Assembly (NCBI RefSeq): GCF_021474405.1 | Contig: NZ_JAKEIO010000048.1 | Span: 1 to 51,181, forward strand | From: [Streptosporangium] indianense | Lineage (GTDB): Bacteria > Actinomycetota > Actinomycetes > Streptomycetales > Streptomycetaceae | DNA: 51,181 nucleotides | Direction: 5' to 3' | In this document: positions 16,048 to 23,998 of the stretch, piece after piece | Position numbering within the stretch: the stretch's first letter is position 1 | Layout: each line of letters starts with the position of its first letter | Position numbers and translations under genes: made by a program | The notes under the pieces: generated by a model | Told to the model about the DNA's origin: nothing | Databases searched by the model: none | Seen by the model: the letters and a program-made list of their open reading frames with translations, nothing else

Positions 16048-16398
16048 TCAGCTCTCGCGCTTCTCCTTGATCTTCGCGGCCTTGCCGCGGAGCTCGCGCA
16101 GGTAGTACAGCTTGGCGCGGCGGACGTCACCCCTGGTGACGAGCTCGATCTTCTCCACGATCGGGGTGTGCACCGGGAAGGTGCGCTCGACGCCGACGGA
16201 GAAGGAGACCTTGCGGACCGTGAAGGTCTCGCGCACGCCGGCACCCTGGCGGCGGATCACGACGCCCTTGAACTGCTGCACACGGGAGCGGTTGCCCTCG
16301 ATGACGCGGACGTGCACGTTGACCGTGTCGCCCGGGCGGAAGGCGGGGACGTCGCTGCGCAGCGACGCGGAGTCGACGGTGTCGAGCAGGTGAGACAT
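16048..16398 (-). CDS. rplS: 50S ribosomal protein L19
   Basis: L19 sits at the 30S-50S interface. The 116-residue protein begins MSHLLDTVDSASLRSDVPAF and carries the conserved FRPGDTVNVHVRVIEGNRSR, VQQFKGVVIRRQGAGVRETF, TVRKVSFSVGVERTFPVHTP and LYYLRELRGKAAKIKEKR blocks, all typical. I chose the ATG at 16398 because the family sequence starts there and AGGAAAG lies upstream. An in-frame upstream codon adds nine residues that other L19 proteins lack. It follows trmD after 135 bases, the common rpsP-rimM-trmD-rplS order, with the sip genes downstream. Confidence 0.97.
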   Translation of the reverse strand: MSHLLDTVDSASLRSDVPAFRPGDTVNVHVRVIEGNRSRVQQFKGVVIRRQGAGVRETFTVRKVSFSVGVERTFPVHTPIVEKIELVTRGDVRRAKLYYLRELRGKAAKIKEKRES

Positions 16399-16489
16399 TT
16401 CGTCTGCTTTCCTCGCTGATGCCACAGGTCATCAACGGAAACTAGGTGTTTCGGATCAGGTGTGTGCGGGTCGGGGCGGACGTCGTCTC

Positions 16490-16504
16490 CCCCTGTGGCA
16501 GGGG
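16490..16504 (-). terminator. Small hairpin in the trmD-rplS gap
   Basis: CCCCTG/CAGGGG six-base arms around a TGG loop, about 30 bases after the trmD stop. It may be a weak attenuator ahead of rplS. Confidence 0.35.
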
Positions 16505-16533
16505 CGCACGCCGGACGGACGCACAACAGCTGG

Positions 16534-17367
16534 CTATTCTTCCACGCCGTCGGTCCTGCGCCAAAATCGGCCGTACGGCTCCCCCGCCGGGTCCGGTTCC
16601 CAGCCCAGGATGGAGAGCATCTCGCGGTCCTTCTTGTCGAAGGCCTGGGGATCGCACCGCTCGATGAGGTCGGGCCGGTGGGCGGTGGTGCGCTTGAGGG
16701 CCTCGTCGCGGCGCCAGCGGGCGATCTTGCCGTGGTGGCCGCTGAGCAGCACGTCGGGGATGTCCCGGCCGCGCCACTCGGGAGGCTTGGTGTAGACGGG
16801 CCCTTCGAGCAGGTTCGCCATGGCGCCCGGCGCGAAGGAGTCGTCCCGGTGCGACTCGGCGTTGCCCAGGACGCCGGGCAGCAGCCGCGCCACGGCCTCC
16901 GTGACGACGAGGACGGCCGCCTCGCCGCCGGCCAGGACGTAGTCGCCGATGGACACCTCGTACACCGGCATCCGTGTCGCGTACTCGTCGACCACGCGGC
17001 GGTCGATGCCCTCGTAGCGGGCCGGCGTGAAGATCAGCCAGGGGCGCTCGGAGAGGTGGACGGCGAGTTCCTGGGTGAAGGGCCGGCCGCTGGGCGTGGG
17101 CACGATGAGGGCGGGCGCCCGGGAGCCCGTCTCGTAGCCGTCGGCCAGGACGGAGTCCAGGGCGTCCCCCCACGGCTCGGTCTTCATGACCATGCCGGGG
17201 CCGCCGCCGTAGGGGGTGTCGTCGACGGTGTTGTGACGGTCGTAGGTCCAGGAACGCAGGTCGTGGACGTGCACGTTCAGCTGTCCGCGCGCGCGTGCCT
17301 TGCCGACGAGGGAGACGTTCAGCGGTTCCAGGTACTCGGGGAAGATCGTGACGACGTCGAGGCGCAT
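16534..17367 (-). CDS. trmD: tRNA (guanine-37-N1)-methyltransferase
   Basis: TrmD methylates G37 beside the anticodon of tRNAs reading CUN, CCN and CGG, which prevents +1 frameshifting. It is a SPOUT-class knotted methyltransferase. The 277-residue protein begins MRLDVVTIFPEYLEPLNVSL and contains VDDTPYGGGPGMVMK (the active-site loop), RYEGIDRRVVDEY, and the SAM-binding knot SIGDYVLAGGEAAVLV. The C-terminal tRNA-binding domain includes WRRDEALKRT. Its ATG overlaps the rimM stop by one base (TAATG), so translation is coupled. Confidence 0.97.
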   Translation of the reverse strand: MRLDVVTIFPEYLEPLNVSLVGKARARGQLNVHVHDLRSWTYDRHNTVDDTPYGGGPGMVMKTEPWGDALDSVLADGYETGSRAPALIVPTPSGRPFTQELAVHLSERPWLIFTPARYEGIDRRVVDEYATRMPVYEVSIGDYVLAGGEAAVLVVTEAVARLLPGVLGNAESHRDDSFAPGAMANLLEGPVYTKPPEWRGRDIPDVLLSGHHGKIARWRRDEALKRTTAHRPDLIERCDPQAFDKKDREMLSILGWEPDPAGEPYGRFWRRTDGVEE

Positions 17368-17927
17368 TACGACTCTTCCCGGCCGGAGGCGTCGTCCCGG
17401 CTGGAGGCGATCTCGGCGCGGTCGTCGATCAGGCCCGGGGGCGGGGTGATGACGGCCTTCTGCTCCTCCAGGTCGATCTCGGTGACGATCTCCTCGACGA
17501 AGGGGATCATCACCTCGCTGCCGTCGGGCCGCTCCACGATGAAGAGGTCCTGGGTGGGCAGGTGCGAGATCTCCGTGATGCGGCCGACCTCGGTGCCGTC
17601 CGCGGTGACCACGTCGAGGTCGATGAGCTGGTGGTCGTAGTACTCGTCCTCGCCCTCGGGCAGTTCCTCCGGGTCGATCTCGGCGATCAGGAGGGTGTTG
17701 CGCAGGGCCTCGGCGCCGGTGCGGTCGCTGACGCCTTCGAAGCGCAGCAGGAGACGGCCGCTGTGGACGCGGCCCGTCTCGATGGTGAGCGGTCCCGCGG
17801 AAGCGGGATCGGTGGTGAGTACGGCACCGGGGCCGAGCCTCAGCTCCGGCTCGTCGGTCCGTACCTCGACGGTGACCTCACCCTTGATGCCATGGGCACG
17901 GCCGATCCGTGCGACTACCAGCTGCAC
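17367..17927 (-). CDS. rimM: Ribosome maturation factor RimM
   Basis: RimM aids maturation of the 30S head by binding S19. The 186-residue protein shows the N-terminal domain start VARIGRAHGIKGEVTVEVRT and, in the second (PRC-barrel) domain, EDEYYDHQLIDLDVVTADG, EVGRITEISHLPTQDLFIVE and VMIPFVEEIVTEIDLE. The start is GTG at 17927 with AGGAG upstream. A short Arg/Ser/Asp tail is extra. It lies between khpA (84-base gap with a hairpin) and trmD (one-base overlap). Confidence 0.96.
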   Translation of the reverse strand: MQLVVARIGRAHGIKGEVTVEVRTDEPELRLGPGAVLTTDPASAGPLTIETGRVHSGRLLLRFEGVSDRTGAEALRNTLLIAEIDPEELPEGEDEYYDHQLIDLDVVTADGTEVGRITEISHLPTQDLFIVERPDGSEVMIPFVEEIVTEIDLEEQKAVITPPPGLIDDRAEIASSRDDASGREES

Positions 17928-17954
17928 GTGTCCATTCTCCTGTCATACGACTGC

Positions 17955-17988
17955 GGGCCGGGGACGGCCCAGTGGCCCTCCCCGGCCC
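17955..17988 (-). terminator. Hairpin between khpA and rimM
   Basis: Perfect ten-base arms (GGGCCGGGGA and TCCCCGGCCC) with a 14-base loop that itself contains GGCCC and GGGCC. It lies between the khpA stop and the rimM start and could attenuate or stabilise the rpsP-khpA part of the transcript. Confidence 0.6.
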
Positions 17989-18011
17989 GAGCCGGTGCTG
18001 CTGCGAAAGCG

Positions 18012-18251
18012 TCAGCGGACGTGGTCCACGTCGACGAGGTCGACGCGGACGCCGCGACCGCCGATGGCGCCCACGACGGTACGCAGGGCGCGTGCGGTGC
18101 GGCCGTTGCGGCCGATCACCTTGCCGAGGTCGTCCGGGTGGACCCGGACCTCGAGCACGCGGCCGCGGCGCAGGTTGCGCGAGGCGACCTGCACATCGTC
18201 GGGGTTGTCGACGATGCCCTTCACGAGGTGCTCGAGAGCCTCCTCGAGCAT
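18012..18251 (-). CDS. khpA: KH-domain RNA-binding protein KhpA
   Basis: A 79-residue single-KH protein. The GxxG loop is GRNG in VIGRNGRTARALRTVVGA, and the start MLEEALEHLVKGIVDNPDDV is typical of the KhpA family. KhpA works with KhpB/Jag as an RNA-binding pair in Gram-positive bacteria. The gene is always near rpsP and rimM in actinobacteria. The start lies two bases after the rpsP stop, so the two are translated together. Confidence 0.94.
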   Translation of the reverse strand: MLEEALEHLVKGIVDNPDDVQVASRNLRRGRVLEVRVHPDDLGKVIGRNGRTARALRTVVGAIGGRGVRVDLVDVDHVR

Positions 18252-18253
18252 GC

Positions 18254-18670
18254 TCAGGCCTCGGTCGAAGCGGACTCGGCGGCCTCGTCCTTCTTCTCAG
18301 CCTTCTTCTTCTGGGTGATCGCCTCACCCTTGCCCTCGTCGTCGCCGCCGATGGCCTCGAACGACGGGCGCGCGGCCTTCTCGGGCTGCGTCAGCAGCGG
18401 AGCCGGGGCGGGCTCGCCCTTGAACTTCTGCCAGTCGCCGGTCTTCTTGAGGATGGCGAGCACGGGCTCGGTCGGCTGCGCGCCGACACCCAGCCAGTAC
18501 GCGACGCGGTCCGCGTCGACCTCGATGACCGACGGGTTGTACGTCGGGTGGTACTTGCCGATCTCCTCGATCGCACGACCGTCACGACGGGTACGGGAGT
18601 CGGCGACGACGATGCGGTAGTGAGGCGAACGGATCTTGCCCAGACGCTTCAGCTTGATCTTGACTGCCAC
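18254..18670 (-). CDS. rpsP: 30S ribosomal protein S16
   Basis: S16 is an early-binding 30S protein. The sequence MAVKIKLKRLGKIRSPHYRI, VVADSRTRRDGRAIEEIGKY and VAYWLGVGAQPTEPVLAIL are the family blocks. At 138 residues it is longer than E. coli S16 (82). The extra part after residue 95 is a charged Lys/Glu/Ala tail (TQKKKAEKKDEAAESASTEA), usual in Streptomyces. The start is GTG at 18670 with AGGAGAA about 11 bases upstream. It heads the rpsP-khpA-rimM-trmD operon. Confidence 0.97.
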   Translation of the reverse strand: MAVKIKLKRLGKIRSPHYRIVVADSRTRRDGRAIEEIGKYHPTYNPSVIEVDADRVAYWLGVGAQPTEPVLAILKKTGDWQKFKGEPAPAPLLTQPEKAARPSFEAIGGDDEGKGEAITQKKKAEKKDEAAESASTEA

Positions 18671-18962
18671 GGGAGTGGATTCTCCTGGATTTGACGTGGT
18701 TGGGCACGGCGAGAATGCCGCGTGGGGTTGCGGTACCCGAGTGCCCGATGGACGCGTCAGCCGGAGGAGAGAGGGGTCCTGTGCGACTGTCGAGTACAGC
18801 TAGCCATTGTGCCACACCCGGCGGGTCGCTCCGGGCCGGGGGCCGGATCCGCCGTGCGGGCACGCCGACGGCGCACCCGGCGTGAGAGGTGAGCACGTCG
18901 GGTGCGCCATCGGCCCGAGCCCCGCACCGAGACCGGCAGCCACGAGATGCCGGTGCCGGGCG

Positions 18963-19565
18963 TCAGCTCGCTACCGCTCCCACGATGTCCGGGATCCGGA
19001 ACGGCTTGCCGCAGCCGCCGCAGACGATCGGCGCCTGGGCGAGTACGGACGGGACGACCCGGACGTTGCGGCCGCAGTCGCAGACCGCCTTGACGCGGAC
19101 ACCGCCACCCGAGGAGCCGTGCCGGGCGGCCGGTCCCCGGAAGGTGCGGGACGTGTCGGAGGAGGTCGCGGCCGTGTGGGCCTTCAGAGCGCGCTGGAGA
19201 CGCTCCATCGTCGGGCGGTAGCGCCGCTTCGCCTCGGGGGTGAGCGTGACCAGGGAGAAACCGCTGCTGGGATGCGGTTCCTCAGGGTGGTCCAGGCCCA
19301 GCTCCTCGGCGATCGCGAGGAATCTGCGGTTGTGGTAGCGGCCGGCACGGGAAGTGTCGCGGACGCCGCGTGAAGCGGCGATGCCATGGACTGCCTCATG
19401 GAGCAGTCGCTCGAAGGAGAGCTCGTGACCGCACGCGGACGACGACTCCCCGATCAGGGACTCTGGCGCGGCAAGGTCGGGCAACTCGGGGTGGTACCGC
19501 TGAATATCGGCCCACGCCTGTGCCAGCTCTGCGGCGAGAACAGGTGGTGTCTGTGTCGTGCTCAC
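18963..19565 (-). CDS. SprT-like zinc-metalloprotease-fold protein
   Basis: About 200 residues. The central HEAVHGIAASRG is an HExxH zinc motif, set in a SprT-like context (FERLLHEAVHGI ... GRYHNRRFLAIAEELGL). The C terminus carries a zinc ribbon: CDCGRNV and CGGCGKPF. SprT-like proteins resemble the DNA-protein crosslink protease SPRTN, but bacterial members are uncharacterised, so substrate and activity are unknown. The start is GTG at 19565 with no ribosome binding site, so it may be leaderless. The gene ends 292 bases before rpsP in the same direction. Confidence 0.85.
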   Translation of the reverse strand: MSTTQTPPVLAAELAQAWADIQRYHPELPDLAAPESLIGESSSACGHELSFERLLHEAVHGIAASRGVRDTSRAGRYHNRRFLAIAEELGLDHPEEPHPSSGFSLVTLTPEAKRRYRPTMERLQRALKAHTAATSSDTSRTFRGPAARHGSSGGGVRVKAVCDCGRNVRVVPSVLAQAPIVCGGCGKPFRIPDIVGAVAS

Positions 19566-19781
19566 GTAATGACAACGAGCCGGGGTGCCCCAGTGTTCCT
19601 ATTCCGGGCCATCCCAAATAATTTGCACGTACCCGTCAGTTGCCTCTGATGCGTCCCGACGAGGGCGGGTGCGCTGATCTGTGGAGAAGCCTCACAGCTC
19701 ACCACAAGGTGGTGCGTAGTCCCGCGTACGCCCCGGCACGTATGCACACCACGCGCGCGGGGGTAGCAGAGGTCCACGGGT

Positions 19782-19810
19782 GCGCAAGAGGCGTTTCGGT
19801 CGCCTTGCGC
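19782..19810 (-). terminator. Terminator after proS
   Basis: GCGCAAG-A-GGCG pairs with CGCCTTGCGC (one bulged base), loop TTTCGGT, starting five bases after the proS stop on the minus strand. No U tract. Confidence 0.65.
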
Positions 19811-19815
19811 CTCAC

Positions 19816-21231
19816 TCAGTAAGCGCGCGCGACGACCGCGACGTTACCGGGCGCGTCACCGTCATCCGGAACCGACCCGTCCTCGGTGACCAGACACCGT
19901 ACGGTCACCGCGTGATCGGCCAGCTTGGCCTCGCCCTCCTCGCCGAGCGCGGCCCAGGGGATGCGCGCCCAGCCGCCGGTGGTGGCGGCCTCGACGGCCT
20001 CCTCGAAGGTGGACACATCGGTCGTGCGTGACTCACGGCGCTCGCGGGACTGCCTGAGCAGCAGGGCCTGGTCCTCCTCCAGGATCTCGGGCAGCAGCGG
20101 CACCAGGGCGTCCAGGGACACCGGCTCCTTGCCCCCGGGGATGCGACGGACCAGCATCGCCGCGCCGTTCTCCAGGTCGCGCGGCCCGATCTCGATCCGG
20201 ACCGGCACGCCCTTGAGCTCCCAGTCGACCGCACGGCGGCCGAAGGGGGTGTCGGTGCGGTCGTCGACGTGGACGCGGACCCCGGCCGCCTTCAGCCGGT
20301 CGCCGAGCTCGCGGACCTTGGCCAGAACCGCCTCGTCGCCCTTGATCGCGAGCACGACGGCCTGGATCTGCGCCAGCCGCGGCGGGACGCGCAGGCCGTG
20401 GTCGTCGCCGTGCATCATGACCAGGGCGCCGATCATGCGGGTGGTGGAGCCCCAGGAGGTCTGCCAGACCAGATCCTGCCGGCCGTCCTTGGAGAGGTAG
20501 CCGGTGTGGAAGGCCTTGGCGAAGTTCTGGCCGAGTTCGTGGCTGGTGGCCATCTGCAGGGCCTTGCCGTCGCCCATCATGCCTTCGAGCGTGAGGGTGT
20601 TGATCGCGCCGGCGAACCGCTCCTTGACGGTCTTGCGGCCGGGGACGACGTCCATCGCGAGGACGTTCAGCATGAAGTCCTCGTAGACCTGCCGGTGGAT
20701 GTGCGCGGCGAAGTCGCGAGCCTCCTCGTACGTGGCGTGCGCGGTGTGGCCCTCCTGCCAGAGGAACTCGGAGGTGCGCAGGAACAGCCGGGGCCGGAGT
20801 TCCCAGCGCACGACGTTCGCCCACTGGTTGATGAGCAGCGGCAGATCGCGGTAGCTCTGCACCCACTTCGAGAAGTACTCGTTGATGATCATCTCGGAGG
20901 TGGGACGGACCGCGGCCGGCTCTTCGAGTTCCTTGCCGCCCCCGTGGGTGACGACGGCCAGCTCGGGCGCGAAGCCCTCGACGTGGTCGGCCTCCCGGGC
21001 GAGGTACGACTCGGGGATGAGCAGCGGGAAGTAGGCGTTCTGGGTGCCCGTCTCCTTGATGCGGGCGTCCATCTCCGCCTGCATCCGCTCCCACAGGCCG
21101 TACCCGTACGGTCGGATGACCATGGTGCCGCGCACCGGACCGTTGTCGGCGAGTTCCGCCTTGGTGATCAAGTCCTGGTACCAGCGCGGGAAATCGTCCG
21201 CGCGGGGAGTAAGCACAGGTGCCTTCGCCAT
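19816..21231 (-). CDS. proS: Prolyl-tRNA synthetase, short archaeal/eukaryote-like type
   Basis: ProRS charges tRNA-Pro. The 471-residue protein starts MAKAPVLTPRADDFPRWYQD and has class II motifs: PYGYGLWERMQ, the motif 2 region RWELRPRLFLRTSEFLWQEG, and motif 3 in GLRVPPRLAQIQAV. The TSHELGQNFAKAF and TDVSTFEEAVEAATTGGWAR segments and an Ala-Tyr C terminus are typical of the eukaryote/archaeon-like ProRS subfamily. It lacks the INS editing domain between motifs 2 and 3 found in standard bacterial ProRS. Streptomyces also carry, as far as I recall, a long bacterial-type proS elsewhere, so this may be a second enzyme. It is monocistronic, divergent from the methyltransferase, with its own terminator. 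Confidence 0.95.
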   Translation of the reverse strand: MAKAPVLTPRADDFPRWYQDLITKAELADNGPVRGTMVIRPYGYGLWERMQAEMDARIKETGTQNAYFPLLIPESYLAREADHVEGFAPELAVVTHGGGKELEEPAAVRPTSEMIINEYFSKWVQSYRDLPLLINQWANVVRWELRPRLFLRTSEFLWQEGHTAHATYEEARDFAAHIHRQVYEDFMLNVLAMDVVPGRKTVKERFAGAINTLTLEGMMGDGKALQMATSHELGQNFAKAFHTGYLSKDGRQDLVWQTSWGSTTRMIGALVMMHGDDHGLRVPPRLAQIQAVVLAIKGDEAVLAKVRELGDRLKAAGVRVHVDDRTDTPFGRRAVDWELKGVPVRIEIGPRDLENGAAMLVRRIPGGKEPVSLDALVPLLPEILEEDQALLLRQSRERRESRTTDVSTFEEAVEAATTGGWARIPWAALGEEGEAKLADHAVTVRCLVTEDGSVPDDGDAPGNVAVVARAY

Positions 21232-21430
21232 GGCGAGATGGTACGGGCCCACGTTGCCGGAATGTGAAATCTCGCCATAGGCACATGACAACTCATAAGC
21301 CCTGCCGCATTCCACTGGACGACGGGTCGAGGGGGGAGTTTCCTGGCATACGGGGGTAGTGCGAGCGCACTGTCACGGGGGCCATGGAATCGGGCAAGAG
21401 GCAACTCTCGGCGGATTGGGGCGCTTACTT

Positions 21431-22285
21431 ATGACACCTACGCTCGTGCGGCAGCACCTGCCTCACGCGGGGGCCGCACCCCGCGTGGACCTGCGTGCAC
21501 GCGCGCGTGACTGGTCCGAGATCCAGGAGCGGATGCTCGTACCGCTCTACGAGGCCGTCTACGAGCGACTGGAAGTGGGTCCCGCCACGCGGCTGCTCGG
21601 TCTCGGCTGCGGTTCCGGGCTCTCCCTGCTGATGGCCGCCGCCCGGGGAGCGGCGGTCACCGGTGTCGACGCTTCCCCGGAGAGAATGGCCCTGGCGCGG
21701 GAGCGGCTGCTCCCGGAGGCGTCGGGGACGCGGGCGCGTCCGGACACCCGGCTGGTCGACGGCTCGCCGCGGGACGCCGCGCAGCCGGGCGCTCCCGGCT
21801 ACACCCTGGTGACCGCGTTCGAGCCGATCGGGTGCCTCGCGGGCGACTCGGAGGGGCTGAGCGGACTGCTCGCGGAGGCGACGCCGCTCGCCCGGCGCGG
21901 TGCGGCCGTGGTGCTCGCGGGCTGGGGTCCGCCGGAGCGCTGCGCCACGGCGTCCGTGATGCGGGTGGCGACGAAGCTGGCGGAGCCGCTGCGCACCTCG
22001 GGCGCCTGGCGTCCCGCCTGCCGCGACGACCTGGAGGACGTCGCCCAGCGGGCCGGGCTCAGGCCGGACGGGTCGGGGCGGGTGGCGTGCCCCTTCGGGT
22101 ACGCCGACGTGGACAGCGCGGTACGCGGCCTGAAATCGACGGGCCTGTTCGACGCGGCGATGACGGCGACGGACCAGGTGCAGGTCGACAAGGAGCTGGC
22201 CGAGGCCCTGCATCCGCACCAGCGCCAGGACGGCACGGTGTGGATGCCGAACGTGTTCCGCTACCTGATCGCCCGGACGCCCTGA
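21431..22285 (+). CDS. SAM-dependent methyltransferase (class I fold), substrate unknown
   Basis: A 284-residue protein with a Rossmann SAM-binding site: motif I LLGLGCGSGLSLLMAAARGA (about residues 55-74), followed by VTGVDASPERMALARERLL (acidic loop D). The rest matches a small Streptomyces family of stand-alone methyltransferases with no known substrate. I chose the ATG at 21431; the in-frame upstream start at 21359 has a Gly/His-rich leader. It is divergent from proS by 199 bases and converges on ffh, with a shared terminator between them. Confidence 0.85.
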   Translation: MTPTLVRQHLPHAGAAPRVDLRARARDWSEIQERMLVPLYEAVYERLEVGPATRLLGLGCGSGLSLLMAAARGAAVTGVDASPERMALARERLLPEASGTRARPDTRLVDGSPRDAAQPGAPGYTLVTAFEPIGCLAGDSEGLSGLLAEATPLARRGAAVVLAGWGPPERCATASVMRVATKLAEPLRTSGAWRPACRDDLEDVAQRAGLRPDGSGRVACPFGYADVDSAVRGLKSTGLFDAAMTATDQVQVDKELAEALHPHQRQDGTVWMPNVFRYLIARTP

Positions 22286-22306
22286 GGCGCGGGCGCCCGA
22301 CCGGAA

Positions 22307-22348
22307 CGCCGAGAGGGCGCCCCTTCGGGTGAAGGGGCGCCCTCGGCG
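22307..22348. terminator. Bidirectional terminator between methyltransferase and ffh
   Basis: A long hairpin whose 18-base arm (GAAGGGGCGCCCTCGGCG) pairs with its partner apart from one bulged A; the loop is GGGT. It lies between the convergent ends of the methyltransferase (22285) and ffh (22367) and can serve both. Confidence 0.9.
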
Positions 22349-22366
22349 TCGTGACGGGACGGGCTG

Positions 22367-23917
22367 TCAGCCCATGAACTTCTTGAACTCGTCGGGCAGT
22401 TCGAAGTCCTTGCCGCCCTGCTGCGGCAGCCCGAAGGCGCTGCCGCCCTCGGCCGCGGCGGCCCGGCGGGCGGCCTCCTCCTGCTCCTGCTGCTTGCGCT
22501 TCATCGGGTTGCCGGAGCGCTGCTTGCCCTTGGCCTGCTTCTGCTTCTTCTTCGTCCGGCCGGGACCGCCGCCCATGCCCGGCATCCCGGGCATCCCCGG
22601 CATGCCGCCGCCCTGGGCCATGCGGGACATCATCTTGCGGGCCTCGAAGAACCGCTCGACCAGGTTCTTGACCGCGCTGACCTCGACGCCGGAACCCTTG
22701 GCGATACGGGCGCGGCGCGAGCCGTTGATGATCGTCGGCTCCTGGCGCTCGGCCGGGGTCATCGACTTGATGATGGCGGCCGTGCGGTCGACGTCCCGCT
22801 CGTCCAGGTTGTTGATCTGGTCCTTCATCTGGCCCATGCCCGGCAGCATGCCGAGCAGCTTGGAGATGGAGCCCATCTTGCGGACCTGCTCCATCTGGGC
22901 CAGGAAGTCGTCCAGGGTGAAGTCCTGGCCCTTCTTGGACGCCAGCTTGGAGGCCATCTTCTCGGCCTCTTCCTGGCTGAACGTCTTCTCCGCCTGCTCG
23001 ATCAGGGTGAGCAGGTCACCCATGTCGAGGATGCGGGAGGCCATCCGGTCGGGGTGGAAGGCGTCGAAGTCGTCGAGCTTCTCGCCGTTGGAGGCGAACA
23101 TGATCGGCTTGCCGGTGATCTGCCGGATCGACAGGGCCGCACCACCGCGCGCGTCACCGTCGAGCTTGGAGAGCACCACGCCGTCGAAGCCGACGCCGTC
23201 GCGGAAGGCCTCGGCGGTGTTGACGGCGTCCTGGCCGATCATCGCGTCGACGACGAACAGGATCTCGTCCGGGGAGACGGCGTCGCGGATGTCCGCGGCC
23301 TGCTGCATCATCTCCTGGTCGATGCCGAGACGGCCGGCGGTGTCCACGATCACGATGTCGTGGACCTTGGACTTGGCGTGCTCGATGGAGTCCTTGGCGA
23401 CCTTGACCGGGTCACCGACGCCGTTGCCCGGCTCCGGCGCGTAGACGCTGACGCCGGCGCGCTCGGCGACGACGCTGAGCTGGTTCACGGCGTTCGGGCG
23501 CTGGAGGTCACAGGCGACCAGCAGCGGCGAGTGGCCCTGCTCCTTCAGCCAGCGGCCGAGCTTGCCCGCGAGGGTGGTCTTACCGGCACCCTGCAGACCC
23601 GCCAGCATGATCACGGTGGGCGGCTGCTTGGCGAAGCGCAGGCGCCGGGTCTCGCCGCCGAGGATGGTGACGAGCTCGTCGTTGACGATCTTGAGGACCT
23701 GCTGGGCGGGGTTCAGCGCCTTGCTGACCTCGGCGCCGAGGGCGCGCTCCTTGACGTTCTTGATGAACGTCCGGACGACGGGAAGCGCCACGTCCGCCTC
23801 GAGGAGCGCGATCCGGATCTCGCGCGCCGTGGCGTCGATGTCCGCCTCGGAGAGCCGTCCCTTGCCGCGCAGGTTCTTGAAGGTCGCTGAGAGGCGATCG
23901 GAAAGAGTATCGAACAC
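22367..23917 (-). CDS. ffh: Signal recognition particle protein Ffh
   Basis: Ffh binds 4.5S RNA and nascent signal sequences and docks with FtsY. The 516-residue protein has the N domain (MFDTLSDRLSATFKNLRGKG), the GTPase domain with Walker A GLQGAGKTTLAGKLG, DCDLQRPNAVNQ-type ACDLQRPNAVNQL, DTAGRLGIDQEM and TKLDGDARGG-like SKLDGDARGGAALS. The M domain is Met-rich (LGMLPGMGQM) and ends with a Gly/Met/Pro tail (MPGMPGMPGMGGGPGR), typical of Streptomyces. The ATG at 23917 gives full length. It follows glnD after 81 bases with a hairpin between. Confidence 0.97.
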   Translation of the reverse strand: MFDTLSDRLSATFKNLRGKGRLSEADIDATAREIRIALLEADVALPVVRTFIKNVKERALGAEVSKALNPAQQVLKIVNDELVTILGGETRRLRFAKQPPTVIMLAGLQGAGKTTLAGKLGRWLKEQGHSPLLVACDLQRPNAVNQLSVVAERAGVSVYAPEPGNGVGDPVKVAKDSIEHAKSKVHDIVIVDTAGRLGIDQEMMQQAADIRDAVSPDEILFVVDAMIGQDAVNTAEAFRDGVGFDGVVLSKLDGDARGGAALSIRQITGKPIMFASNGEKLDDFDAFHPDRMASRILDMGDLLTLIEQAEKTFSQEEAEKMASKLASKKGQDFTLDDFLAQMEQVRKMGSISKLLGMLPGMGQMKDQINNLDERDVDRTAAIIKSMTPAERQEPTIINGSRRARIAKGSGVEVSAVKNLVERFFEARKMMSRMAQGGGMPGMPGMPGMGGGPGRTKKKQKQAKGKQRSGNPMKRKQQEQEEAARRAAAAEGGSAFGLPQQGGKDFELPDEFKKFMG

Positions 23918-23971
23918 GGCGCTCGCGGTCCTCGGGGTCGGTGGCTACAGGGAATCGCCCTCCAGGGTATC

Positions 23972-23993
23972 CCGGCGTGACCAGTCGCCGGGT
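23972..23993 (-). terminator. Terminator after glnD
   Basis: CCCGGCG and CGCCGGG seven-base arms around an eight-base loop, five bases past the glnD stop on the minus strand. It probably ends the amtB-glnK-glnD transcript before ffh. Confidence 0.6.
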
Positions 23994-23998
23994 CGGCC

